DNA from: Loxodes magnus
Taxonomy: Eukaryota; Ciliophora; Karyorelictea; Loxodida; Loxodidae
DNA length: 64,000 nucleotides
Assembly (NCBI GenBank): GCA_946699065.1
Contig: CAMPDV010001585.1
Coordinates: 48,090-112,089, forward strand
Direction of reading: 5' to 3'
This document shows, piece by piece, positions 50,553 to 62,337 of the stretch. A model generated the notes under the pieces. That model did not search any database and was not told where the DNA came from. It saw nothing but the letters and a program-made list of their open reading frames with translations. The first letter of the stretch is position 1. Each line of letters begins with the position of its first letter. The position numbers were made by a program, and so were the translations under genes.

Positions 50553-50783
50553 ATGTAGATATTTATTAAATTACTAACTGGTGCCACAATCACACTGGAT
50601 GTATCACCTTCAGATACTATTGAGAATGTAAAAGAAAAAATTCAAGATGAAGAAGGAGTTCCTATTGAAGAATAGAGATTAATTTTTGCTGGAAAGTAGT
50701 TAGAAGATCTACGTACTTTGAGTGATTACAATATTTAGAAAGAATCAACTATACATATAGTGAAAAGATTAAGTGGCTGCTGA
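50553..50783 (+). CDS. ubiquitin variant ending Gly-Cys
   Basis: Exactly 76 residues, as in ubiquitin, starting [20 protein letters not shown] and ending [16 protein letters not shown] before TGA. Kept: Lys6, 27, 29, 48 and 63, the Leu8/Ile44/Val70 patch, and RLIFAGKQLED. Changed: Lys11 to Ala, Lys33 to Glu, Leu71 to Lys, Arg74 to Ser and Gly76 to Cys. Without the terminal Gly-Gly it should not be activated by E1 in the normal way, unless the TGA is read as Trp and a longer tail is processed. It could be a non-conjugated ubiquitin-like protein, one that uses the terminal Cys, or a decayed monomer. Single exon, with no tandem ubiquitin unit or ribosomal-protein fusion. Confidence 0.85.
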
Positions 50784-51697
50784 TTATTTACTTTTATTTA
50801 GCTTATATTTTACTCTTTTATATTCAATAAATTAGTCCCTTTTTTCTTTACTATGTTTACTCAAAGATAAAGCTTAATACATTAGAGTTTTAAAACCTTA
50901 AAATAGAAAATATTTATAAATTTCTAGTTACATTTATATAAAAGCTAGTGTCTTTAACTATTTATATATCATATAAATCTTAGTTACTCTACAAATTTTA
51001 AAGTGAAGATAGTTTTGTTTTATATAAGTTATAAACTAAAATAATAGTTTTATCTATTAAGATTAAATTAGAGATATTCCTTTCTAAATACTCAATGCTT
51101 ATAATTTCTTAATAATAGCAAATTGTATATATTATCTTATATATCTTTATTTTAATATCGCTTATTTATAGAATTTAATATCATTAATGACTTATTAATT
51201 AAGAACTATAGCTAATTTTTCTTTTTTAGATAATTAAATTATTATTTATTTATTCATTTAAGATCTTTCTCTTTGCAAGCTTTTAAATTAAAAGCATATA
51301 AGATTTTAATATATTATATTTTATATAAATATGAAGATTAAGTTTATAGCTAATACATTAGTTTTAGTTTAGATTCCAATAAAGAATTAATAAAATCTTA
51401 TTGATATCATAATTCTATCTAGACTTAATGAATTATCAAATATTAGTTATTTCAAAATATATATTTGAATGATATTCTATCTAAGGAGATTAATAAATAA
51501 GCAGATTTAAGTTTTAAATAATATCTTTTCTCAGCATCCTGTACATCTTAATACTGCATGAATAGTAGATTCCTTCATTATATTGTAAACTGATAGAGTT
51601 TTATCATTATCTAGCTATTTTCCAGCAAAAATTAACCTTTGCTACTCAACGCAAACCCCTTCCACTTCTTAATATTTTAGCTTAAATAATTGAAAAG
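50784..51697. other. A+T-rich intergenic stretch
   Basis: No recognised feature. Promoter elements for the following RNA gene should lie near its right end, but I cannot name them. Confidence 0.45.
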
Positions 51698-51981
51698 ATG
51701 GTGGGAGCTGAGAATGACCTTCGTGACAACACTTTCTGGTTTTATGGCTAGGAACAAGTTCCTTTCCTGTCGCTGAGAAAGTCCCTGGTCAGAGTCATTT
51801 TCTGAAGGGAACACTGTCTTTGAGATTATCCGCTCTTGGTAGGGGCTTGAAGCCTGGCTGCTCATAGCGATGGAGCTCCCTAGCAGCTGAGCCTGGAGCA
51901 CAACAGGATATCCCCGCTATTCCATAAAAAGAGAGCGTCGGGTCGTGCAATCGGAAAGGAGCTTCCGGTCCAAAAACTTTT
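51698..51981 (+). ncRNA. RNase MRP/P-type RNA candidate
   Basis: A sharp island of near 50 percent G+C in A+T-rich surroundings, about 270 bases long. GAAAGTCCC at 51777-51785, followed by TGGTCAGAG, resembles the conserved CR-I of RNase MRP RNA (human GAAAGUCCCCGG...CAGAG), at the usual distance of about 75 bases from the 5' end. The ends can pair: GGGAGCT (51703-51709) with AGCTTCC (51960-51966). One G-U pair in this stem favours the plus strand. TTTT at 51978-51981 could end RNA polymerase III transcription. I could not find a convincing CR-V partner for the P4 helix, so the family call is tentative, but a structured RNA is likely. Confidence 0.5.
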
Positions 51982-54900
51982 ATAGTTGAAATTAATTAAT
52001 TAATATTTTAGCTTAACTGTCTCTATATTATCTGAACATTCTACTTCCAAAGTGGTAACTCTATTAGTTAAAGTTTTAAGATATACCTACATTTTATTAT
52101 ACTCTTTATATAAAGGAACATCCCATTCATTAATATCTACTTTTATCAGTTAATATTATCAACAGTCTAGTATGCTTAACTATTATTATTGCTATAATAA
52201 AGACATTTATTTCTGGTATATCTAAGTAACTTCTATGTTCATATAAATATATTTTATCAAGTTCTTTAATTATTTAAGAACTTATATCTTTATTAAAGTT
52301 ATTAAGTCTTCTACTAAAGCATTATAATATATTATCTAAACTTCTAGTTATACATACACATGCACTAATTTTATTTAATCAAGATAAGCAAAACTAGGAT
52401 AATTTTAAAGTATTTGTATGCTCTATATAAAATATTGATATGTGCACGCAAAGTAGATATAAAAGGAAATATATTTAGGTAGTTAGAAATATGAGATATA
52501 TATTATTAATTTAAGTTAATAGAACTATTTAATACCTTAAGCAAAACTATTAATCTCATTGTTTAACTAAAAGAAGTTAAAACTTAAATTTTCATATTCT
52601 TTAATTAAATTAGACTTAGATAAACTAGTAAATCATTCATACAGTATAAGCTTTATATCTTAATGATTATTTATTTAAATAAGTATTTTATTTTTAGCTT
52701 TAATTTTAAATTAAAATGAAGAAATTAAAGATTAAATGAATTATAAATAAAGAGTAAATTATCATATAATTATATTAAATCTTGTTATGTTTAGCTTTTT
52801 ATCTTCTATTTTATAAATGTTTATCAATGAATTGATACATGGACACTAAGCATTTTTAATAGGAAACTAAATAATTTATAAATATTACTTTTAAGAGAAG
52901 ATTAAAACCCCTAGTTTTATGCTCTAGATCTTCTATTTTAACAAGAATTATCTCAAGTATAATTGATACCTTTAAAATAGTTAGATGCTACTAGTTCCTG
53001 TATTAATTTAAATTTTATAAAAATAAGCAGATTTAATTTCTAAATAATTTGCTTATCTCCTATCTTACTCATATACCATTCTTTATTAATGTAAAGCACT
53101 AAAATTATTAATAATTTTAACTTAACAAATATCTAGGAACTAATTTATTCTTAATCTAAGACTTAAAAGTTTTTAACACTCATACAAATAAATTAAAAAT
53201 ATATCTATCTATAATGTTTCTATTTTTTCCCTATTTAGCCTATATATTAATTCTAGCAGTGTTCATCTATAAATTTAGTTTAAAAGTATAAAGATAGCTC
53301 TTATAAATATATTCTAGCCAAAATGTTTAAAGTTATAAAGTATTTTGTTAATATAGCTATTTCCTAAAATTTTATACTTGTAGCTTTATATTTGCTAGCT
53401 AAGGTATTTTATTTATTTCACTTCATATATATTTTTTAATTTAAACTAAACAGGGAAATATTATAGACTTTAATTTGCTTAGATTTATATTCTTAGTCAA
53501 AATTCTTGCTAAACAGCTTTTGAAGATTGTATATTGATAAGATTTAGATAATTAAGAATTTAAACGAGGTTAAGTTAAAAAAGATGTATCTAATTATATT
53601 ATTTAGTTAGCCATTAGGGTATTTTGATATTTATGAAATGTTTAGATTATCAAGAATGTAAATCCGGAACTTTAAGGATCGATCTTCTATATTAAATGAA
53701 AAGAAACTATTTAGGATTAAAATATCAAATTTAAGGATGTATTAAACTTTTGATTTTCATCTTTTATATTAAATCTTTTCCTGGATAGGATTTTAAATAT
53801 GTTTTCGATCTAATATTAAGTATGATAAAATACATATCGAAAATGTTTTCTATACTAGTTCCTTTGCTATTGTACCATCTTATTTAGATTCTTCATTATT
53901 CTTATTCTATTATTTTCTTCTGGCTCTAACCCATCTTGCAATTATTTACAAAGAGTTAATTCGAGCTGTAATGATAGCATTTCGTTTTAGGAGTTTTTAG
54001 CATTTTTAAAAATCTAGTTAAGGTTATTTTTAGATTACTAGATTCTTAGATTCAATTAATTAGTTTTTTCGCTTCTTATATATCTATTATAGTTAATATA
54101 TTCTATTTATTATTTAGTTTTAATTGTTTTTAAGGATATTTTGCTAATTTAAATATATGATTGATTTTCTCCTTTTTCCAATTTAAGTTTATTTCTACAC
54201 TTAATTTAATTTCTCACATTTTGAAGATTGCTTTCTTACAATATTTACCTTTCTTTCAAAATTTGAACTGAAAATAAACGGGCATTTATCTTTTTCCTTT
54301 TATATTTAGCAATTATCCTCCCAAAATTCTATAAAATAATGGTATCCAAGCTAATTTATTGCTATTCAATCTAAAATATTTATTCTTCTATTTATTTGCA
54401 AATCTTCTCTTTTTTTATTGAGTTAGATATCCTTTAAACTATAAAAGTATTATATTTAAACTAAATATTGTTATCGAGAAAGCTTTTAAATAGGAATTAA
54501 TTTAAATTCACAACTGAAATATAAAGAACCAAAAGTCTTAGCATTTCCATTCTTATAGTATTAGTAACTAAAAGTGGAAAGTTCCACTAAATAAAGAAAT
54601 AAATTTGATGAGTTTAATTAAGATAAACAGCTACCTTAAAATACAACTTTATCTTTAGATTTTAATAGTCTTTAGAAGATATTTTATCAGTGACTCAATA
54701 TAACTACAATAAGTTCAAACATTGCTATTTATTATAGATATTGAAAGATATAAATGCTATATATACAAATCAAAATAAATTAGGAAACACAGACACAATT
54801 TTTATTAGAGAAATCAATAGTTACTTATATTTTCTTCCTTTTTAGCTGTTTAGTAATATATTTAATTAATTTAGCATTAAAAGAGTTTGCTACTTAGTTA

Positions 54901-56250
54901 ACTCAAGCCTTTCTTACACCAAATATTTAATTATAATAAGAGTAAAGTACCCTTATTGTTGATTCGCTTATCTCCTTGTGCTTAAATAAGCATATCTCAT
55001 TTACTAGGATTATAAATTAACTCTTTAAGGATATATTAATATTAAGAAAGTGGATAAGTAATTATATTATAAGTTCAGCTCTAAATTTTAAAATTATGAT
55101 ATAATAAATAAAAATAAACTTAGTTTAATATTTGGTGTTAAGCCTTTAGATCCAGAAAAGAGCAAAATTTGAAAATTATAAATGTATTCAGCGTATGTTT
55201 TTATTTGTATAATACTGGATATAAACATTAATGAAAATTAAATCATTTCTAAAGATAAATCTATGCTATTGGAGTTTTAATCTTCAAAATGTTAAAATCA
55301 GCAAGAATTGTTCTGGATTTGAAAAAAAATTCTAGAAACCAAAGCTAGATGCTCATATCTAATTAAGAGATTATATCTAGAATTATTTCCTTTTAGGATA
55401 GCTTTTTTAAGACTTCATAAGACCTTAAAAAAGTAATTAGCTTGCATCGTTTTTAGTACCATAGATCAAACTATTTCCACAATATATCTCTTTAATTTCT
55501 CATATTGATTAAGGTTGAAATTTTAGCTTTTTTTTGAGAAGAAAAAGCCTAAATTATTCCTTCTAATTCTAGGAAATAATTTATTAATTTATTAATTAGC
55601 TAAAAATCAAATAGATATTTAGTTAAATGGTTATTAATATATTTAATCAACCAAAAGAAGGAGTTTGCGAAGCAAAAAAACTAAAAAAGAATAAAAAAAT
55701 ATAAAAATAATCTAAGTTTATAACCCTTTTTTAAAGCATTTATAAGAGAAATCTTTGAGTCAATAAAGTGATAAAACAGATCTTTAAATTTATGGAGAAG
55801 ATTATGTAAAAAAGGTAGTCCAAATTTTATATTTTAGAAAACTTCGTAAATCTATCATTGAGGTATAAAATCTGAATTATAAGCTCTAGAAAATACTTAT
55901 TTCTTATTAGGCTAACTAAAAAAAATTAATTAGAAGTAAGTAAATCAAAAAAAAAGAAAAGTTAAGTAAATGAGGCAATATATTCAAAGACAAAGAAATA
56001 GTCGCAAAATAGTAAAAAGTCTGAGTTAAAGAAATAGAAATTACATCAAATTTTAAGTATATGAAAGGCGGGAAATTATATAAAACCTAGAAAGTAATAA
56101 ATACTTAGATTCTAAATATATTAATTGGAAAAAAATAGAAAGAACCAAAACTTTAAGATTCAACCGATATTAATAAATTTAAAAAATGATGAGGACATTC
56201 AAAGTTTACAAGATAGAATATAATAACAGGATTTTAAATGATAAAAATTC
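51982..56250. other. mostly A+T-rich, no firm gene
   Basis: Two weak hints only: a T-rich block at 53860-54440 whose minus strand faintly resembles the zinc-knuckle part of LINE ORF1, and an A-rich block at about 55740-56240 whose plus strand reads as a Lys/Gln-rich protein (ILINLKNDEDIQSLQDRI). Neither is strong enough to call. Confidence 0.4.
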
Positions 56251-58738
56251 TTAAATAGTATTTTTATAAACTTTTATTAGATAATCCCATGAAAAGGTAT
56301 AAGATGTTTTCTAAGTGGTACTGTTGTGTGGAAGAATTATCTGAGGCTGAACATCTTTGTAGTTTACTGGATAGTTTATTAAGTTTAAGTTTTTTGTTGT
56401 TTGCTCTAGTTTTTGCATTCTCACGGAAGTAAAAATTTTAGAATGAATACTTTCATTGTGACTTCATATAATATGCTTTCCCCTAGGAATTATTGGACTT
56501 ACAAAAGTTTTCCTCAAATTCTAGTTAAAATGCCAAAATGCTCTTAGAGGTCAATCACATCCGTTGAATATACTTTTTAGTTCCTTTCAAATGTAATTTG
56601 GAAGTATAAAATTTCAATGCCACATAGGTTTATCGAATCACACTTGATATAAAGATTAAATTTTAGTCAAATTTTTAGCATAACTTGTTATTGATGCAGC
56701 AGCTATTCTCTTTCCATATCTATTATTATGGATAAACTCTCTATTTATTCACTTGTAAAACTCAAAAAAATCTACTGACTAATAAACATCATCTTCACAT
56801 CATAACACTGACTTAGCTTTTAAATGTTCAAAAGTAAGATTTAATAAGAAAAAAGCATTTGAGGCACATTGAAATTCTCCATTTTTATTCTATCTTTTAA
56901 ACTCCTAAGGAGTTTCTGTTTTAGGATGCATTACATGAATAATATTTAAAATTGCTCTATTCTTGAAATCATTTATAACGTCTACAACTTATGAAGAATT
57001 ACCATCTTAAGAAATAATTATAATAGTCTAATTTATTCCATCTGCTCTTTCTATATGTGATAAAGTTTCATTTAAAATGCTATGTTTCTTATAAGCAGGC
57101 ATTACTATAGGATAGATTTCTTCTCTATTCAATTTTAATTATTATATTAATGCTTCATATTCAAGTTTAATTTATTCATAAATATCAGAATATCATTAAT
57201 TCAAACTATAAGTAGGACATACTCTTCCATCTCAAGCCATCTAAAGAAAATTAGTCTTTAAAATCTATCCAATATGATATTTTGCCCATTTTATATGCAT
57301 TTTAAAGATAAAAAATTCTACCCTTCTTTGCTTGGTAAAAATGAATAATATTTTCCTTTTAAGGTCATTTTTTTGCGAAATTCTAGTATAGAGTTGAAAG
57401 AAACAGTTTCTGAATTCAAATCTAAGAGTTTATATTAAGTAGAAAAATAAAAGCCCTTAAAATCTAAAGGATTAAGGTTTCCTACTACCTCATTATTTCC
57501 TACTTCTGGATGATATTTCTTTACTACCTAAGCTCCTATTCTAAATCTTATTCCTGTTTACATTAGTCTATAATAATCTTGATCATCTATTTGAATAAGC
57601 TCTTTATTTATTTTTATTTGCACTTTTGGCTTCTAGCTCTTTCTCATATTATCAAAGAAAGGACTTCCCAAAGCTGTTAGCACTAACTAGATATTATACC
57701 ATTCATCTGATTTTATTCCAACTTAAGTATCATAATAATTACATCCTCTATCAGATCCAGTTTCAAGAGCAATAGTTCATTTTTTATTAGAAGTATGCAC
57801 AAGATATAAGAAATAGCCTCAAGTATAGCTAAAGGTATCACAACCTTCCATTTTATTTCCTAGAATGGCAAAGTGTTGGTACTTTTCTTATCCAACAAGA
57901 ATTTCCTTATTGATATTGCTTTAAGAGACTATTTTATTTTAAAGTTCTAAGTTACTAAAATTAAATTTAACTCATAAAGAAATATATATCTCAGGAAAGT
58001 CAAAGGAGCGAAAAGGTCCATGTATTATAAATTGCTGGTTTTTCTTTAAGCTTATTTAAAACTTATTTTAATTAGCTACTTTCTATCTTTATTTTGCAAA
58101 GGGTTAAGTTATTAAATTTTCTAAGTTAATGCTTAGTTTTAATTAGTACTTTCTTATTTAGCAATTTTCTACTTTCAGCTTCCAGTTTTATTCAACTTTT
58201 TTACCTGATAAGTATTATTTTTTCATTTATGCTTTACTATTTTATTTTATTTTTGATCCTCTTAGTTGATGGTTTTGCTTTAAGAAATTTCAGTTATATT
58301 TTTAATTTATTCAAGACTATCATTTTTCCACTGATTGACTAATATTTTGTTATCCTCCTTTTCTTTATTTTCCTCTTCCTTTCTCTAAACTGCTTCTGAT
58401 CCTTATATTATATTTATCTTTTATCCTACGTTATCGTTTTTCCACTTGTTTGCATATATTATACTTTCCTTCTTTTCTTTATAGTCCTTAACTTTTATCT
58501 AGGTTGTTTCTGATTTATTTACTTATTTTACATCCTTTTCAATTACTTTAAGTTCTTGAGATATATTCAAAGGCAGCTATATCTACTCAATCTTCAAAGG
58601 ACTCGCTTTTTTCCTCTTTTTCTCCTAATCAAAAAAAGTTTATTTTAATCTGCTACTAAAAGGTGATGAAATAGAAGTAAACTACTACAGTAAGACAGCA
58701 AAGAGCAAGAAAGTAAGTGAAGGCTTTTAGTTCTTCAT
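56251..58738 (-). pseudogene. GNT-I-family glycosyltransferase, copy 4, frame-broken
   Basis: Starts MKNQKPSLTFLLFAVLLQQF and has a stem with about three degenerate repeats of the type NQWKNDSLEQIKNI, several carrying N-glycosylation sites. The LamG-like and catalytic domains match copies 1 and 2, including ISLKKNQQFIIHGP, SVLWCEDDVYQSVDFFEF and IPRGKHIIWSHNESI. The frame changes near 58080 between stem and LamG domain, and twice near 57285-57325, where a T run and an A run are each one base longer than the paralogues need. The C-terminus SWDYLIKVYKNTI is followed by TAA exactly where copies 1-3 have TGA. It is a recent pseudogene or an intact gene with base-run errors. Confidence 0.72.
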
Positions 58739-58859
58739 GATTATTAAAATTAGACTGATTTAAATAAAATAATGACTTCTAGTAGTTAATTAAGTATTTT
58801 AAGCAGCTAATTCAAAGGAGAGAAGAGAATATTGCTATGCAAGCACTCTAACTTTGTAT

Positions 58860-59950
58860 TAGTCAGCTTAGGATTTATAAAGCTAAGCATTAAGAAATAA
58901 AATTGGAGAAAATTATTAAATTAGCTTAGCTAAGAAACTTTAGGCTAAATATGAATAGACTTTGTTAGCTTATAAATAAGAAGCTTAATTTTTAACTTAG
59001 CTTTAGTTATAACTAATAGAGTGGTTAGATGGATGCCAAATACTTAATACTTTTCTATTGATAAAGCTTCATATTTCATATCTTATAATTAATTAGATTG
59101 AAGAATAAGTTTAAATATGTGTACCATAGGATATAAGAAGGCAGACTTATTATAAGCAAAGACATTTCCAAATTTAATAAGCTCTAAATAAAATTTAGGC
59201 TAGCTAGTTTAAAATCCACTGTCAAGTGCTTTGGAGAATTTAAGATAGGATTTAAAGAGAGAAATGGGTAAGTATTTAAACCTTAAATAAATAAAATGGA
59301 ATTGTAAACATTCTAGCTCTAAACTAAGGTAAAATTATGGATTAAATAAAATGAGGATTAAGACTAAAAAATACCTAAATTATTTATAATTAAATGAAAC
59401 AGAAAAATAATAACCAGCCCAGAATAATCTTAACTAAAAGCTTTTTGAAAGGTTATTCAAGAAATTAATAAATCTAGAGTTCATAAAAGTGAAACATATA
59501 TATCTACTAAGAATTGTTTGAGCAATAAGAATATAAATACTAGAGATGTAGGGAACAAAGAATATTATAGCCATCATTATATTTAATAAGCTGAAATCAA
59601 ATTAAAGTTAAGAGTAAATTTATTTTAACTAGTTCAACAAAGCCACCTTTAAGCCTCATTAATTAGACTAAATAAAGGCATAAAAGGATTATGTGTTCTA
59701 TGTTGATAAATAAATATCGACTTACAACTAGAATATAGCTTAAAAATTATAAGCTAAACATTTCAGTAGAACTATGATAGAAAAATAATAGAGAGTGATA
59801 ATGAAACTGCAAAGCTAAATATTAATAAGATTAAATTATAAATTCAAAGTGAGTTTCTTCATTAGCATTTCACAATCAAAGTTATATTACTATAAAACTA
59901 AAGCAAAGTAGAATTATTAATTTAGTTTAAATTTCATTGCTAATATTTTT
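58860..59950 (+). other. A-rich block, possible coding region
   Basis: One plus-strand frame reads as a Gln/Lys/Ile-rich protein with helical character (SLAKKLQAKYEQTLLAYKQE, LIKLHISYLIINQIEEQVQI). No family is recognised and no start or stop is clear. Purine skew agrees with plus-strand coding, but low-complexity A-rich DNA would look similar under this code. Confidence 0.3.
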
Positions 59951-60238
59951 TCTTAATCTATATATCAAGCTAGATTAATAAAGCATTTGGAAATAATACA
60001 TCAATATAGAGTATCTTTGATACTTAAACTCACCCAAATAAGTAAAATAAGATTCAACTTGAATATGTATAAAAATAAAAAAAGCATACCTTTAAAAAAG
60101 CTATTTCTAAGCTTATAAGCTTTTACTCTATTTCAATTTAATTAAGTAGCAAACATAAACAAATGTATTTACGATTATCTTAATAGATTTATATAAGTAT
60201 AAAGGAAAAAATAACTTTATTAGAAAAAATATTTTAAA

Positions 60239-60510
60239 TATGGTAGAAAGCCCTTTCCTTCGTATGCTGCTTGGAGGCCAGCAAGGCAACTAAAAAATGA
60301 GCGCGGACGGAGGATAAATCGGAGAAAGAGAAACCAATAACAAGAGAAGGAAGATTCAACAAGCTGGAGAACTCTGAATGTCAGGAGAAAACCTTCTTCG
60401 TCATAGGCGGGGAAAGATTTACCCGTAATCGCATATTGCATCCTATGCTTTGGAAGGAAAAATTACAGAGACGTACTGCCGGAAGAGAAAAAAAGCATAG
60501 AGAGACCATA
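60239..60510. ncRNA. GC-rich structured RNA candidate, unidentified
   Basis: A second sharp island of higher G+C, about 270 bases long. The ends pair (TATGGT at 60239-60244 with ACCATA at 60505-60510), and an internal GC-rich hairpin is possible around 60267-60290. T runs follow on both strands, so the strand is not decided. Length and composition recall RNase P RNA, SRP RNA or the island at 51.7 kb, and TTACAGAGACG near 60465 recalls the RNase P CR-V box, but I found no matching CR-I. No protein frame in it fits the host's codon use. Confidence 0.4.
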
Positions 60511-60549
60511 AAATTTTATTTTTCGACATTAAATAAAATTAATTTAAAG

Positions 60550-62337
60550 AGCTGCGCACCAACAAGAGTGCTACACGTTCTATAATCCAATTTATTTATT
60601 AGTAAAAGATGAATAATTAGACTTATTTCCTTTCATTTAGTCATAATGCAAATCCTTAGTATATAAAATAATTTCAATAATATGAAATATGTATTTTCAA
60701 TTGATAAAATGATTTACTACATAACTAAAATAAAATTATATAATGAAGTGGTATTTTAGAAATTAGCTAGAAAACAAGAACTAGAATTCTTAAAAAATTA
60801 TGCAGCTTTTATATAAAGCTACAATCAACACTGTAGGAACTATTTCTACTTTATAGAAGCAATTTTAGTTTTATAGAAAAATGTATTATCTTGGAAAATC
60901 TTAAAAATTGAAGAAATTATAAGTCTTGATAAATTAAATATAGACTAATTGAGAAATAACAACAGCTAATATTACAAAAATAAAACAAAAAAACAAAGTT
61001 TTTAGGATTCTAAGTCTTAGCTTTTTCTTAAACTTAAAGCATATCCATGGTTGGTTTACTATTATTTTATAACTATAAATTTTAATATTAGTATATCATA
61101 AGTTTAACATTAATTTTCTACACTTAACTTAAACTAACTAATAAATGTAATAGCTATATTAATTATAAATAAGGATATTAACTATTTTTCTTAGTTATAT
61201 CCTTTAAAGAAAGATAAATATAAAAACATATTTATTAACCTTTATGCTATTAAACTTAAAGAAATGCTTTTTAAATAAAGGTAAAACTTAAATTTAGTTT
61301 TATATAATTTTTTATTTATAAACTAGAAAATATTTAAGAGACTAGAAATTAGAAATAACTTCCTAGCTACCAATTTAACCATAAATAAACATAATTTATT
61401 TAAATACATTTATCCCTATTAATCCTAAGTTTATTTTTACTTTTACTCAATGCTTATAACACCTAAATTAAGAAACAATCTCAATTTACTTTATTTTAAG
61501 CCATTTTCTAAAAGAGAGGTATAAATATTGAAGAAAGCCCAAGTTTTACATGAACATTGGCATTTAGTAATTTAGAGAATATTCATAATCTGAAGCAGAC
61601 AGTACTTAGACCTATGATATGCTTTATAATAAGCAGAAAAATAAAAGTTTATTACTAAAATTACTATTTCATTTAATAAGGAAATTTTATTTAATTTTTA
61701 AGCAGCAAATTAAAATCTTTATTATTTACTTTTTATTTAATGGTAAAATTAAATTTTCAATAAAGCTAAAAAGAAAGAAACTAAATAAGGCTCGAAAATT
61801 CTGGTAAAAATTAGAATATTAAAAATATAACAAAGAGATTTAAGAAAAGGAAGGAGTTTAAAAATTTAAATAACATCTGAAAAATATAAAAGATATAAAA
61901 CCTTAATTTAGAAACTAATAACAGAAACAAGAGGAGCAAGAGGAAAGTACTGAAGGAAGAATAAATGAAAATTTATAATCTTAAGTATATTTACTATTTA
62001 GTATTTATACTAGAGATTTATTTAATATAGATTCTATTTTATTTACATTCTTCAAATTAAATTACTTTTTATCATAATATGAAAATTCTTTTATACTTAA
62101 ATATTCAACTATAAGCTAATACTATTTATCTCTTAAAGCACTTTAGATATATTTAGAAAATATTTCTTTCATCCTATCTATTTAAAGATTAATAAGCATT
62201 AGCTTGGAGAAAGTTAAGTATATAAAATTATCAATAAAAGTTTAAGCTTTCATTACTTAAATAAAAAGGAATATAAGCAAATAAAAAATTAAGTGCTTTT
62301 ATAATCAAAGTTGATAAAAAGTTTAAAGGTTTTTTTT
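60550..62337. other. A+T-rich intergenic stretch
   Basis: No recognised feature. A small Lys-rich frame at 61619-61807 has no other support. Confidence 0.5.

Noticed and set aside
51677-51901. 74-codon frame on the minus strand in the GC-rich island
   Set aside because: Codon use is unlike any gene in the window, and end pairing plus the CR-I-like motif favour an RNA gene on the other strand.
53860-54440. Minus-strand resemblance to the zinc-knuckle region of LINE ORF1
   Set aside because: Only a short stretch around 54250-54300 looks alike and the zinc ligands are not kept; too weak to call a LINE fragment.
60220-60441. 73-codon frame on the minus strand in the second GC-rich island
   Set aside because: Same reasoning: alien codon use, no family, and the stretch has paired ends typical of an RNA gene.
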